Of a DNA stretch of 46,765 nucleotides, positions 1-8,812 are shown in pieces; position 1 is the stretch's first letter, and each line of letters starts with the position of its first letter. Source of the DNA: an uncultured Clostridia bacterium (GTDB taxonomy: Bacteria > Bacillota > Clostridia > Oscillospirales > SIG627); contig CANQBV010000012.1 in NCBI GenBank assembly GCA_947589595.1, positions 1 through 46,765 of the forward strand. The letters are read 5' to 3'. Under the pieces are notes generated by a model. It worked only from the letters and a program-made list of their open reading frames with translations. It made no database searches and was not told the DNA's origin. Position numbers and translations under genes: made by a program.

Positions 1-20
1 TCCCTGCTCTGTTGTATGCA

Positions 21-55
21 AAAAGAAAGCAGGCGCAACGCGCCTGCTTTCTTTT
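21..55. terminator. Bidirectional intrinsic terminator
   Basis: A 15-16 bp perfect stem (arms 21-36 and 40-55) encloses a three-base loop, with an A run before and a T run after. It can stop transcripts on either strand. On the minus strand it lies directly behind the tRNA-Glu gene and is its natural end. Confidence 0.85.
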
Positions 56-130
56 TGGTGACCCGTACGGGAATCGAACCCATGTTACCGCCGTGAAAGG
101 GCGGTGTCTTAACCGCTTGACCAACGGGCC
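56..130 (-). tRNA. tRNA-Glu (TTC)
   Basis: The reverse complement folds as a full cloverleaf: acceptor GGCCCGT pairs with ACGGGTC (one G-U), the anticodon loop is CTTTCAC with anticodon TTC, the T loop is TTCGATT, and the discriminator A and CCA are encoded. Its 5' end lies one nucleotide from the stop codon of the upstream radical SAM gene, so the two are probably co-transcribed and the tRNA is cut out by RNase P. A terminator follows immediately. Confidence 0.95.
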
Positions 131-131
131 G

Positions 132-1103
132 TCAGCCGAATACCTGTCTATTATATGCAGAGGAATGAAAAATGTCAAGATGTTTTTGAAAATTCCCCGA
201 ACTTTTTTCCAACGCTTCGCCCTGGACAAGGTTACAGGCTGCCATTTTTGCCTGCAAAGCGCCGAGTACGCGCTTTTTATCAGCGCTCCACAGCGGCGCG
301 AGCAAGGTTCTTTTATCGCCGTCGCCGGTCAGACGGTGCACCACGATTTCTTTTGGCAAATAGCGCAAAAGATCGATCACGCGATCGGTATATTCCTCCA
401 GCGCCAGGGGTGTATAAGACATTGCGCTGAGCGCAGTGCCGCGCAGGACGTGCAGAAGATGGATCTTGATCCCCGCGATCGGCAGCGCCGCCAGATAGGC
501 GAGGGTGTTTTTTTCGTCCTCGTGCGTTTCGCCGGGGAGCCCGACGATCATGTGCGCGATTACCGAAACGCCGATCCGGTGCAGTTTTTCCGCCGCTTTG
601 GCGAAACAAGCGTTCGGATAGCAGCGATTGATCCGCCGCGCCGTTTCTTCATTGGCGGTTTGCAGCCCCAATTCCACCCAAACGGGCTTGATTTGGGCTA
701 GCTCCGCTAAAAGAGAAAGCACTTCCTCCGGCAGACAGTCCGGCCGGGTGGCGATGGAGAGAACCGCGACCTCCGGGTGCAAGATGGCTTCATAAAAATA
801 TTGCCTTTGCTTCTCAATTTCGCCATAGGTATTGGAAAACGACTGGAAATAGGCAATATAGCGCGGCTTTTCCTCGCTTTTCAGTTTCCGTGCCACGCGC
901 CTTTTGGCTTCCTCGATCTGCTCCGTTACCGTGGAAGCGCCGGCGGCAAATTCGCCGCTGCCCGCAGCGGAACAGAAAATACAGCCGCCTGTGCCCTTGG
1001 TACCGTCGCGGTTGGGGCAGGTAAAGCCGGTGGAAAGGGCGATTTTATAAACCTTGCCGCCGAACGTTTTTTGCAGAAATTCATTCAGGGAATAATACCA
1101 CAT
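132..1103 (-). CDS. Radical SAM protein, YhcC/YtqA type (TIGR01212-like)
   Basis: Predicted radical S-adenosylmethionine enzyme of about 323 residues. The N-terminal signature CPNRDGTKGTGGCIFC places the three cluster cysteines at residues 29, 41 and 44 with the long C-x11-C-x2-C spacing typical of the YhcC/YtqA family (TIGR01212), rather than the usual CxxxCxxC. The C-terminal part has the family's HRLTGDG region. The precise reaction is not established for most members. I chose the ATG at 1103, which has GGAGAGGAGAAA in front of it; an in-frame GTG at 1133 lacks a ribosome site. The gene is divergent from the DUF1653 gene, and an intrinsic terminator sits in what would be its leader. tRNA-Glu follows by one base. 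Confidence 0.85.
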   Translation of the reverse strand: MWYYSLNEFLQKTFGGKVYKIALSTGFTCPNRDGTKGTGGCIFCSAAGSGEFAAGASTVTEQIEEAKRRVARKLKSEEKPRYIAYFQSFSNTYGEIEKQRQYFYEAILHPEVAVLSIATRPDCLPEEVLSLLAELAQIKPVWVELGLQTANEETARRINRCYPNACFAKAAEKLHRIGVSVIAHMIVGLPGETHEDEKNTLAYLAALPIAGIKIHLLHVLRGTALSAMSYTPLALEEYTDRVIDLLRYLPKEIVVHRLTGDGDKRTLLAPLWSADKKRVLGALQAKMAACNLVQGEALEKSSGNFQKHLDIFHSSAYNRQVFG

Positions 1104-1133
1104 ATTCTTTCTCCTCTCCCAATACTCTATCAC

Positions 1134-1157
1134 AAAAAAACGCCGGCTGCAAGCCGG
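1134..1157 (-). terminator. Intrinsic terminator in the leader of the radical SAM gene
   Basis: On the minus strand a stem CCGGCT-TGC-AGCCGG is followed by CG and seven T residues. It ends about 30 bases before the radical SAM start codon, leaving little room for a promoter downstream, so transcripts of that gene may have to read through it. Confidence 0.6.
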
Positions 1158-1160
1158 GTC

Positions 1161-1189
1161 TTGCCAAAGCGGGGAAAATCTTATATACT
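1161..1189 (+). promoter_or_regulatory. Sigma-A promoter for the DUF1653/phosphotransferase pair
   Basis: TTGCCA (1161-1166), 17-base spacer, TATACT (1184-1189). The start codon at 1220 lies about 25 bases after the expected transcription start, with GGAGAAAAAAGG directly upstream of it. Confidence 0.7.
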
Positions 1190-1219
1190 GTTTTCACTAT
1201 CATAAACGGAGAAAAAAGG

Positions 1220-1474
1220 ATGCAGGAAATTAAAATAAAGGGAATTTATCGGCACTTCAAAGGCGATTACTATTTCGTGGAGGATATTGCCACTCATTCG
1301 GAAACCATGGAAAAGTATGTGGTTTACCGCGCCCTTTACGGGGACGGCGCTTTGTGGGTTCGCCCGCTTTCGCTGTTTGCCGGGAAAATCGACCGTGAAA
1401 AATACCCGGACGTTCCGCAGGAAAACCGCTTTGAATATCAAGAAATCCAAAGCGCCGCCAAAAAACGGAAATGA
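1220..1474 (+). CDS. DUF1653 domain protein
   Basis: Small 84-residue protein almost entirely covered by a DUF1653 domain: a YRHFKGDYY-type opening, a central KYVVYRALYGDG stretch, then WVRP and an F-rich end. This family has no firmly assigned biochemical role. The start is an ATG with a good Shine-Dalgarno sequence and an upstream sigma-A promoter. Its stop overlaps the start of the next gene by four bases (ATGA), so the two proteins are translationally coupled, though nothing in the sequence says why a DUF1653 protein should accompany a phosphotransferase. Confidence 0.85.
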   Translation: MQEIKIKGIYRHFKGDYYFVEDIATHSETMEKYVVYRALYGDGALWVRPLSLFAGKIDREKYPDVPQENRFEYQEIQSAAKKRK

Positions 1475-2364
1475 AGTATATCACAAATTTACAATCGGCA
1501 AAAGAAAAGATCCTTTCCCTCTATCCGGAATTTTCCGGCAGCCGTTTCACCGGGGACGATTCCGGCTGGTGCAACTATGCGGTAAAGGTCGATGACAAAT
1601 TTCTCTTTCGCTTTTCAAGAAATGCGGAGAGCAGCCGCGTTTTAAAAGCGGAAGCCGCCGTGCTGGAAATTTTACGCCAAAAACTGCCCGCGCACATTCA
1701 AGTTCCGCACTATCTTTACCAAAACTTAGAGGGCGACGGACCTTTTGTCGGCTATCGGATGATCGAAGGAGCCTTTTTAACAAAAGAAGTTTTCGATGCT
1801 TTGTCCGCCGCCGAAAAGGATCGTCTGCGGGAAAACATGGCGGTATTTTTGCAGACGCTGCACGCCATTGAATTCCGGGCGCTGCCGCTGGATGAGCTGC
1901 AGCCGGTTCCCTATTACCGGGAGCAATATGAGAGTTGGCGAAAAATTTGTTTTCCGTATCTGGATCCCGCGCTGCGAAAGGCGAGCGTCATGCTGTTTGA
2001 AGCTTTCTTTCAAGACGAAACGCTCCACCGCTATACGCCGGCCGTGGTACACGGCGATTTGAGCGAAGACCATATTCTTTTAACGCAAAACGGCGTCGGA
2101 ATCATAGATTTTGGCGATATTCGTATCTTTGATCCGGCCTTTGATTTTATCTGGGCGTATGGCTGCGATCCCGGCTTTTTCCGCGAATTGATAAAAAACG
2201 TTCGCGGAAATACCGATGACGCTTTTGTGCGCCGGATCCAAAGCTTTTACAGCAAAATTACCGCCTTTCCCGGCATTGTCTACGGCAAAGAAACCCAAAA
2301 CAACGCGCAAATCCAAAAGGAGCTCCGACGGCTGCGCAAGGATCTGCTGCCTGGGGAAGAATAA
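1471..2364 (+). CDS. Aminoglycoside/choline-type phosphotransferase family protein
   Basis: Protein of 297 residues with the kinase-like APH fold. The catalytic loop is HGDLSEDH (residues 194-201, D196 the expected base) and the metal-binding motif is IIDFGD (211-216). The N-terminal lobe contains the LFRFSR beta strand and an E-rich helix expected of ATP binding. The family phosphorylates small hydroxylated molecules, including aminoglycosides, macrolides, homoserine and choline. Nothing here identifies the substrate, and the setting (a DUF1653 gene, no resistance cassette) argues against assuming antibiotic resistance. It overlaps the preceding gene by four bases and its stop runs into a bidirectional terminator. 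Confidence 0.8.
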   Translation: MKYITNLQSAKEKILSLYPEFSGSRFTGDDSGWCNYAVKVDDKFLFRFSRNAESSRVLKAEAAVLEILRQKLPAHIQVPHYLYQNLEGDGPFVGYRMIEGAFLTKEVFDALSAAEKDRLRENMAVFLQTLHAIEFRALPLDELQPVPYYREQYESWRKICFPYLDPALRKASVMLFEAFFQDETLHRYTPAVVHGDLSEDHILLTQNGVGIIDFGDIRIFDPAFDFIWAYGCDPGFFRELIKNVRGNTDDAFVRRIQSFYSKITAFPGIVYGKETQNNAQIQKELRRLRKDLLPGEE

Positions 2365-2398
2365 AAAAAATCAGACCCCAGAGGAATCTGATTTTTTT
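2364..2398. terminator. Bidirectional intrinsic terminator
   Basis: Seven A residues and TCAGA pair with TCTGA and seven T residues across an 11-base loop. It closes the phosphotransferase operon on the plus strand and would stop leftward transcripts from the C39 remnant. Confidence 0.85.
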
Positions 2399-2480
2399 GG
2401 TGAGAGTTTTCATAAGGGATTTTATCAAAGCACAACCGGCGCCGGCGCACGGATTCGATTCGCACGCAGGATGGCTCTTG

Positions 2481-2678
2481 CTATTTGATATCCGTTGGGT
2501 TTGACGTTTCGCTTGGCGAAATATACACCGCCTGGCTGCCAAGTTCGGCAAATCGTTTTTCCACAATCTCTTTTTGATAGGAAACGACGCTGCCGGACAT
2601 AGGATCATTCAAGAAATAGTGCGTATCGTCATATCCCACCAGCACCAAACAGTGTTCCCCGGCAATCCAGGTAAAGTT
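2481..2678 (-). pseudogene. C39-like peptidase, C-terminal fragment
   Basis: About 65 codons on the minus strand encode NFTWIAGEHCLVLVGYDD, then YFLNDPMSG and a final RFAELGSQAVYI region. This is the end of a papain-like C39_2 (YvpB-type) peptidase: GEHC..LVGYD holds the active-site histidine and NDP the supporting residue. The N-terminal half with the catalytic cysteine is absent. The open frame continues to 3368, but there it is only antisense to the recombinase and has no C39 features. The break lies near 2670-2680, where the recombinase coding sequence begins on the opposite strand. I infer the gene was cut by insertion or deletion of a mobile element. Confidence 0.7.
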
Positions 2679-3818
2679 CGCGCCGTTTTCAAAATGGCAT
2701 TGGAGGGCAAGGGAGCGGAAACGATAGCCCGTATCTTGCAGGAGCGCAAGGTACTTGTTCCGATGGCGTACTGGCAAAGTAAAGGACTGCCGAGAGGAGG
2801 TAAGAAAACCCAACCGAACCCGTACCGATGGTGCAAGACCACCGTGCAGAAGATTTTGACCCAGCAGGAATACTGCGGCGACGTTATCAACTTCAAGACC
2901 TACTCCAAGTCCTTCAAGAACAAGGCGAGGCTGGAAAACGTCCCGGAAAACTGGGCGGTGTTCAAAGACGTTCATGAGCCGATTATTCAGCGGGCGGATT
3001 TTGAAACGGTGCAGAAGCGCATCGCAAAAACGAAACGCAGAGCACCCAAGCCGGAGAACGGAGCCAAAAGTATTTTCTGCGACCTGCTGTTCTGCGGGGA
3101 CTGCCACAAAAAGCTGCGGTATCACACCAACACGATCAACAAGGAAATTCATTATTTCGTGTGTGCCAACAATGCCGTGGACTACCGTGGAAGCTGTCCC
3201 GGACGGCATTATATCCGGGCGGACGCCGTCGAACAGGTGGTGACGTTGGAGCTTCGTCGCATGGCGGAGATGCTGCGGCGGGACGAGAGCGCTTTTGCCG
3301 AGTTGCTTGCCCAAAAGAGCAACAAGGAGCTGCTGAAAGAGCAGAAGCGAAACGAGGCGGAACTGCAAAAGGCGATTGCCCGGAACGAGACCGTTGCCAA
3401 CCTCTATGAAAAGCTCTATGAGGACAACGCCACGGGCAAGGTCAGCGACGAGTGGTTCATGCAGCTTTCACATAAATACGAGGCGGAGCGGTTGGAGTTA
3501 AAGTCAAAGATCACCGCCCTGCAAAGGAAGTTGGCGGAATCGGGGCAGCAAAAGCAGGAACGGGACGGCTTCATCGAAGCCGTGCGGCAGTTCATGCGGA
3601 TGGAGCACCTGACAGCGCCGCTGTTGCGAGAACTCATCGACCACATTGACGTGTTCGAGACAGAGGGCAAAGGCAAGAGCCGCACCCAGCGGATTTTGAT
3701 CTACTACCGCTTTGTAGGGTATATCGAGATGCCGGCTGCGCCGCCGAGGGAAAGCTACACCGCCGACACCCGCAAGGGCGTCGCCGTTTCGTACCTGACC
3801 GACCGGCAGACGGCATAA
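2676..3818 (+). pseudogene. Large serine recombinase, 5'-truncated
   Basis: From about 2676 the frame encodes VRAVFKMALEGKGAETIARI and a PNPYRW..T.VQKIL..QEYCGD stretch. That is the Recombinase domain (PF07508), followed by a zinc ribbon (CGDC ... C ... C, about 3100-3200), a coiled-coil segment, and a DUF4368-like end (LRELIDHIDVFE ... YYRFVGYIE). The N-terminal resolvase domain with the catalytic serine is missing; the codons between 2574 and 2676 are antisense to the C39 fragment. It cannot be an active recombinase. Proteins of this build come from Tn4451/ICE-type elements and phages of Clostridia, where they lie at one end of the element. No other element genes remain, so this is a scar. 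Confidence 0.85.
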
Positions 3819-3830
3819 ACAAAGGGTAGG

Positions 3831-3933
3831 CAACCCCGCCGAGCGCCGCCGGTGGCGGATACAGCGAGGCGGGGTTGGCGCAGCGGTCGAAAAAGCCAAG
3901 GAACAGCGCCGATAGGCGCCCGCAGGCTTTTTC
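3831..3933. other. GC-rich inverted repeats behind the recombinase remnant
   Basis: Two nested hairpins lie just after the recombinase stop. The first has arms CAACCCCGCC (3831-3840) and GGCGGGGTTG (3868-3877) with a smaller GCC-rich stem inside. The second has arms GAAAAAGCC (3889-3897) and GGCTTTTTC (3925-3933) around GCGCC/GGCGC. They may be transcription terminators or the end structure of the lost element. No gene is visible between 3819 and 4211. Confidence 0.5.
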
Positions 3934-3972
3934 GGGCACCGCAAGAGGAAAACCGCCTGCTCAACCATAGGT

Positions 3973-4021
3973 AAAAAGAAATCGAGCGTTCATAAAGTGA
4001 AATCCCTTATGAACACTCGAT
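3973..4021 (-). terminator. Intrinsic terminator behind the duplicated tRNA-Pro 3' end
   Basis: On the minus strand a 15-bp stem with one G-T pair (arms 4007-4021 and 3981-3995) and an 11-base loop is followed by TTCTTTTT. It lies one base beyond the CCA of the tRNA-Pro 3'-end copy at 4023-4044, where the terminator of a tRNA gene belongs. Confidence 0.75.
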
Positions 4022-4022
4022 A

Positions 4023-4044
4023 TGGTCTGAGTAGCGGGATTTGA
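4023..4044. repeat. 22-bp duplicate of the tRNA-Pro 3' end (att-like)
   Basis: The 22 bases from 4023 are identical to 4212-4233, the CCA, discriminator, acceptor arm, T stem and part of the T loop of tRNA-Pro. Sequence on both sides of the two copies is unrelated. Duplicated tRNA 3' ends are the classic footprint of integration at a tRNA gene by a tyrosine integrase. Here the copies are 189 bp apart, so almost nothing of any element remains. Confidence 0.7.
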
Positions 4045-4112
4045 CCTTGACACCGGGGTTTTGCCTGCGCCATTCGGCTTGCCAAAACCGGGTGTCTGCA
4101 CAGCCCGAAGCA

Positions 4113-4139
4113 CAAAAACGCCATAACATGGCGTTTTTG
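4113..4139. terminator. Hairpin with A/T flanks between the tRNA-Pro repeats
   Basis: CAAAAACGCCAT pairs with ATGGCGTTTTTG across a three-base AAC loop. The T run is inside the stem, as in bidirectional terminators. Together with 4178-4211 it is the only structure in the segment between the two 22-bp repeats. Confidence 0.5.
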
Positions 4140-4177
4140 CACTCCGTGCCCTCGCGGTTCAAACCCTCCCTCAAACA

Positions 4178-4211
4178 AAAAACCGGGCGCCCCATTGGAC
4201 GCCCGATTTTT
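4178..4211 (-). terminator. Intrinsic terminator of tRNA-Pro
   Basis: On the minus strand, directly behind the tRNA CCA, CGGGCG (from 4205) pairs with CGCCCG (to 4184) and is followed by GTTTTTTG. It ends the tRNA-Pro transcript. Confidence 0.8.
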
Positions 4212-4287
4212 TGGTCTGAGTAGCGGGATTTGAACCCACGGCCTCTACCACCCCAAGGTAGCGCGCTACCATCTGCGCTATACCCAG
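4212..4287 (-). tRNA. tRNA-Pro (GGG)
   Basis: Complete cloverleaf: acceptor CTGGGTA pairs with TACTCAG (one G-U), anticodon stem CTACC/GGTAG with loop TTGGGGT giving anticodon GGG and G37, T loop TTCAAAT, and encoded CCA. It has its own sigma-A promoter 12 bases upstream and a terminator downstream. Its 3' 22 bases recur at 4023-4044. Confidence 0.95.
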
Positions 4288-4299
4288 AAATCATTTGTC

Positions 4300-4328
4300 A
4301 TTATAGCGACAAAAGAGGATTTTGTCAA
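4300..4328 (-). promoter_or_regulatory. Sigma-A promoter of tRNA-Pro
   Basis: Minus strand TTGACA (4328-4323), 17-base spacer, perfect TATAAT (4305-4300), ending 12 bases before the tRNA. Confidence 0.85.
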
Positions 4329-4440
4329 GAGATTTTACGAAGTTTTTTCACTTCCTTTGCCCTTTCTTTGCATCAGTGTTTTCTTCTGTGGGTACTTGTA
4401 TAAAAGAATTCAGAAAGTAAAATTTTGCGAAAAAAAGACC

Positions 4441-4469
4441 TTGACATTTTGTTTTGGTTATGGTAACAT
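4441..4469 (+). promoter_or_regulatory. Sigma-A promoter of the tRNA cluster
   Basis: TTGACA (4441-4446), 17-base spacer, TAACAT (4464-4469), about 30 bases ahead of the first tRNA. The stretch 4329-4440 is AT-rich and shows no gene. Confidence 0.8.
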
Positions 4470-4499
4470 ATTCAAGCGGCGTTTTCAGGCCGAACTTGC

Positions 4500-4573
<74 letters not shown>

Positions 4574-4577
4574 AAAT

Positions 4578-4654
4578 GTGTTTGTAGCTCAGCTGGATAG
4601 AGCAACTGCCTTCTAAGCAGTAGGTCGGGGGTTCGAATCCCTCCAAGCACGCCA
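4578..4654 (+). tRNA. tRNA-Arg (TCT)
   Basis: Acceptor GTGTTTG/CAAGCAC, anticodon stem ACTGC/GCAGT with loop CTTCTAA (anticodon TCT), T loop TTCGAAT, CCA encoded. Four bases after tRNA-Gly. Confidence 0.95.
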
Positions 4655-4657
4655 TTT

Positions 4658-4735
4658 GGTGGATATAGCTCAGTTGGTTAGAGCGCCAGGTTGTGGCCCT
4701 GGAGGCCGTCGGTTCGAGTCCGATTATCCACCCCA
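4658..4735 (+). tRNA. tRNA-His (GTG)
   Basis: Acceptor GTGGATA/TATCCAC, preceded by the extra G at position -1 that marks histidine tRNAs and faces the C discriminator. Anticodon loop TTGTGGC (anticodon GTG), CCA encoded. Confidence 0.95.
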
Positions 4736-4770
4736 CTCAAAAGAGCGCAGACAAAATTTTCAGCTTATTT

Positions 4771-4847
4771 GGCGGAATAGCTCAGTTGGCTAGAGCATCC
4801 GGTTCATACCCGGCAGGTCGTAGGTTCAAGTCCCACTTCCGCTACCA
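4771..4847 (+). tRNA. tRNA-Met (CAT), elongator type
   Basis: Acceptor GGCGGAA/TTCCGCT is fully paired (G1-T72 wobble), so it lacks the unpaired C1 of initiator tRNAs. The anticodon loop is TTCATAC (anticodon CAT) and CCA is encoded. The outermost anticodon-stem pair is a T-C mismatch. A lysidine-modified tRNA-Ile2 cannot be formally excluded from the anticodon alone. Confidence 0.88.
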
Positions 4848-4852
4848 ACAAA

Positions 4853-4878
4853 AAACGCCAGGCCACGGCTTGGCGTTT
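4853..4878 (+). terminator. Weak terminator-like hairpin inside the tRNA cluster
   Basis: AAACGCCA pairs with TGGCGTTT across a ten-base loop, followed by only three T residues and CCCC. It may reduce, rather than stop, transcription into the last tRNA-Gly. Confidence 0.45.
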
Positions 4879-4886
4879 CCCCATTC

Positions 4887-4960
4887 GCGGGCATAATTCA
4901 TTGGTAGAATGTCAGCTTCCCAAGCTGAATAGGCGGGTTCGATTCCCGTTGCCCGCTCCA
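4887..4960 (+). tRNA. tRNA-Gly (CCC)
   Basis: Acceptor GCGGGCA/TGCCCGC, anticodon stem TCAGC/GCTGA fully paired, loop TTCCCAA (anticodon CCC), T loop TTCGATT, CCA encoded. It is a second glycine isoacceptor beside the TCC tRNA at 4500. Confidence 0.93.
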
Positions 4961-4967
4961 AAAGATG

Positions 4968-4995
4968 ATGGCCCCGAAGGGGCCATCTTCTTTTG
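4968..4995 (+). terminator. Terminator of the tRNA cluster
   Basis: GATGGCCCC pairs with GGGGCCATC around a GAA loop, followed by TTCTTTT. Confidence 0.85.
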
Positions 4996-5010
4996 GTAAA
5001 ATTTCAAAAA

Positions 5011-5042
5011 AAAACACCCGCCGATGAGCGGGTGCTTTTTTT
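5011..5042 (-). terminator. Terminator of the glnN-asnB operon
   Basis: On the minus strand, a few bases behind the asnB stop, GCACCCGC/GCGGGTGT form a stem followed by a long T run (A run 5007-5015 on the plus strand). The A/T symmetry makes it usable in both directions. Confidence 0.85.
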
Positions 5043-5045
5043 GCA

Positions 5046-6623
5046 TTATACGCCGCTTTCGCCGTAGTTGGAAAGTACGCGGGCGGAAGGGTCGTTTACT
5101 TTGCAGCCTTCCCAATCGGAGTTTGGCATCCAGAAACCGGCGATCATTTCGCTTTCACCGGGGTAGTACTTTTCAAAAAGTTCCCGGTACAGAAGCGATT
5201 CTTTGGTGAAGGGACGTGCGTGGGTATACTGTTGCCGTTTTTCTTCGTATTCGGCGTCCGTATAGAAGCTTTCGGCATATTCCTTGAGATCGTCTACCAA
5301 AGAATGCCCCACTGCATCGGAAAAAGCGGCCTTTTCGCGATAGAGAATTTCCTGCGGGAGATAATCCCCCTCAAAGGCGTGGCGCAAAAGATATTTGCCC
5401 TTGCCGTAGGTGTTCATTTTCAGCTCCGGGTCGATGGACATCACATAGGAAACAAAATCCAGGTCGCCAAACGGCACGCGCGCTTCCAGGGAGTTGACGG
5501 AAATGCAGCGGTCGGCGCGGAGCACGTCGTACATATAGAGCTCGCGCAGGCGCTTTTCCGCTTCCTTTTGGAATTCGGCGGCGGAGGGAGCAAAATCAGT
5601 ATATTTGTAGCCGAAAAGTTCATCGGAAATTTCGCCGGTCAGAAGCACGCGGATATCGGTGGTTTCGTGAATGACCTTGCACAGCGGATACATTCCCATG
5701 CTGGCACGGATGGTGGTGATATCGTAGGTGGCGAGCAGGCGGACCACTTCCTCAAGCGAAGCGAGTACGTCCTCGCGGGTGATGATGACTTCGGTGTGAT
5801 CGCTGCCGATATAGTCTGCTACTTGCTTTGCGTATTTCAAATCGATCGCGTCTTTTGCCATTCCGATGGCAAAGGTGCGAATGGGGGTTTTGCTTTTTTT
5901 GGCGGCGACCGAGCACACCAAGGAAGAATCCAGCCCGCCGCTTAAAAGAAAGCCGACCTTGGCGTCGGCGACAAGGCGCTTTTCGATGCCGCAAATGAGC
6001 TTTTCGCGGATCTTGCGGCAGCAGGTTTCCAAATCGTCCCCCGATACGCTTTCGACCCGGGCGATATCGCGGTAGCAATGGAACTTTCCTCCTTGATAGT
6101 AATGTCCGGGCGGAAACGGAAAAATGCGCCGCACCAGCCCGACCAGGTTTTTGGCTTCGCTGGCAAAGAGCATCGCACCGGCGGAATTGTACCCGTAAAA
6201 GAGCGGGCGGATGCCGATCGGGTCACGCGCGGCGATCGTTTCCCCGGTTTCGCCGTCGTAGAGGATCATGGCAAATTCGGCGTCCAGCATTCGGAACATA
6301 TCGGTGCCGTATTCCTTGTAGAGCGGCAGGATGATCTCGCAGTCGGAGCCGCTTTTGAATTCGTATTTGACGGAAAGAGCGGCTTTTAGTTTCTCATAGC
6401 CGTAAAGTTCGCCGTTGCAGACCACGAAGCTGTTTCCCATTTGAAAGGGCTGCATCCCCTCCGGGGTGAGGCCCATGATCGCCAGCCGGTGGAAGGCCAG
6501 AAAGCCGTTCCCGGTTCTGATGACGCGGCTGTCGTCCGGCCCGCGGGAAACGGTGGCTTCGAACCCCTTTTTGAACGCGGCAAAATCGCAGTCGGTTCCG
6601 CAGATACCCATAATCGAACACAT
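5046..6623 (-). CDS. asnB: Asparagine synthetase B, glutamine-hydrolysing
   Basis: Makes asparagine from aspartate, ATP and the amide nitrogen of glutamine. The start is the ATG at 6623 because it leaves Cys as residue 2 (MCSIMGICG), the N-terminal nucleophile of class II glutamine amidotransferases; a GGAGG site precedes it. Visible parts: the RGPD motif near residue 27, CNGELY (69-74) in the glutaminase domain, and the PP-loop SGGLDSS (228-234) that binds ATP in the synthetase domain. Length 525 residues, slightly shorter than E. coli AsnB (554). It lies 62 bases downstream of glnN on the same strand, separated by a hairpin without a U tract, so the glutamine made by GlnN feeds its neighbour's reaction. 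Confidence 0.93.
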   Translation of the reverse strand: MCSIMGICGTDCDFAAFKKGFEATVSRGPDDSRVIRTGNGFLAFHRLAIMGLTPEGMQPFQMGNSFVVCNGELYGYEKLKAALSVKYEFKSGSDCEIILPLYKEYGTDMFRMLDAEFAMILYDGETGETIAARDPIGIRPLFYGYNSAGAMLFASEAKNLVGLVRRIFPFPPGHYYQGGKFHCYRDIARVESVSGDDLETCCRKIREKLICGIEKRLVADAKVGFLLSGGLDSSLVCSVAAKKSKTPIRTFAIGMAKDAIDLKYAKQVADYIGSDHTEVIITREDVLASLEEVVRLLATYDITTIRASMGMYPLCKVIHETTDIRVLLTGEISDELFGYKYTDFAPSAAEFQKEAEKRLRELYMYDVLRADRCISVNSLEARVPFGDLDFVSYVMSIDPELKMNTYGKGKYLLRHAFEGDYLPQEILYREKAAFSDAVGHSLVDDLKEYAESFYTDAEYEEKRQQYTHARPFTKESLLYRELFEKYYPGESEMIAGFWMPNSDWEGCKVNDPSARVLSNYGESGV

Positions 6624-6652
6624 GGAAATTTTCCTCCGAATCAAAAGTAGCT

Positions 6653-6675
6653 GCCGCCTGAAAAATTCAGGCGGC
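6653..6675 (-). other. Intercistronic hairpin between glnN and asnB
   Basis: A perfect 10-bp stem (GCCGCCTGAA with TTCAGGCGGC) and three-base loop lie between the two cistrons. On the transcribed minus strand the T run precedes rather than follows the stem, so it is not a standard terminator. RNA processing or 3'-end stabilisation of glnN mRNA is more likely. Confidence 0.6.
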
Positions 6676-6684
6676 AAAAAAGTT

Positions 6685-8781
<2,097 letters not shown>

Positions 8782-8812
8782 AACGTTACACACCTTTCTT
8801 AAAATAATTCTT

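Noticed and set aside
1471-2364. Antibiotic-resistance phosphotransferase
   Set aside because: The catalytic motifs are shared by many housekeeping kinases of small molecules. There is no mobile context directly around the gene, so resistance is not claimed.
2679-3368. Upstream part of the long minus-strand frame that ends in the C39 fragment
   Set aside because: Only the part up to about 2678 has C39 features. The rest is the complement of the recombinase coding sequence, with no family signature and no ribosome site.
4045-4211. A degenerate second tRNA between the two 22-bp repeats
   Set aside because: A GGTTCAAACCC-like stretch near 4155 recalls a T arm, but no matching stems, anticodon arm or acceptor can be drawn.
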